From NCBI RefSeq assembly GCF_004799645.1, contig NZ_CP031306.1, positions 310,001 to 374,000 on the forward strand: 64,000 nt of DNA, given 5' to 3'. The translations under genes were made by a program, and so were the position numbers. The stretch comes from Natronorubrum bangense. Lineage in GTDB: Archaea > Halobacteriota > Halobacteria > Halobacteriales > Natrialbaceae. The notes beneath the pieces are model-generated. The model saw only the letters and a list, made by a program, of their open reading frames with translations. It was not told where the DNA came from and searched no databases. Shown here piece after piece: positions 62,687-64,000 of this stretch; within the stretch, counting starts at the first letter, position 1, and each line of letters opens with the position of its first letter.

Positions 62687-64000
<1,314 letters not shown>

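Overview
The window is archaeal chromosomal DNA from a halophile of the class Halobacteria, and the gene content and frequent CTCGAG words (Leu-Glu codons) suggest a Natrialbales-like genus. The evidence is GC-rich DNA coding for very acidic proteins, Tat signal peptides, a PGF-CTERM tail, Bat/HTH_10 and HalOD1 regulators, an elongator tRNA-Met with an intron, a tRNA without encoded CCA, and many genes with a TATA box about 27 bases before the start codon (leaderless transcripts). No rRNA, replication origin or CRISPR array is present.

Layout. Positions 1-10,000 form a surface-polysaccharide locus: a flippase, four family-2 glycosyltransferases, a NodB-type polysaccharide deacetylase and a secreted GH18 chitinase. 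glmU-glmS (11.5-14.4 kb) makes UDP-GlcNAc and probably feeds it. Positions 14.7-21.0 kb hold a set of secreted proteins: a Tat lipoprotein with three Fn3-like domains and a strikingly lysine-rich coiled-coil tail, a duplicated-domain exported protein, and three exported proteins built from one shared Gln/Asn-rich repeat (one unit, one unit, five units). The last three are the best candidate for an undescribed system, possibly a haloarchaeal curli-like fibre. Positions 21-30 kb hold housekeeping and hypothetical genes: a RuvC-like protein divergent from radB, a GH3 beta-glucosidase broken by a frameshift in a CG repeat, a CBS-domain protein with an HPF-like tail, a lycopene cyclase domain, a CAP protein, YihY, an acidic protein and an AEC transporter. 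Then come tRNA-Val, the trpDFEG operon, the B12-dependent ribonucleotide reductase, a BCCT transporter, a tiny zinc-finger protein, a TVP38-type membrane protein, two haloarchaeal proteins of unknown function and intron-containing tRNA-Met. Positions 43.9-50 kb hold a HalOD1 protein, a large Bat-type sensor regulator, SBP56/methanethiol oxidase and a frameshifted Bat-like regulator. Positions 50-55.5 kb look like an accessory patch: an AT-richer eight-bladed PQQ propeller gene that overlaps a truncated Tat gene, an M20 peptidase, a cupin and a decayed IS630 transposase. Positions 55.7-62.5 kb hold a catabolic cluster (UspA, acyl-CoA synthetase, DUF59 protein, amidohydrolase, aldehyde dehydrogenase, SDR). 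The window ends inside an IS200/IS605 element (tnpA plus truncated tnpB). Three solo copies of its hairpin end are scattered through intergenic DNA.

Most functional names come from motifs that I read by eye. No database search was run.
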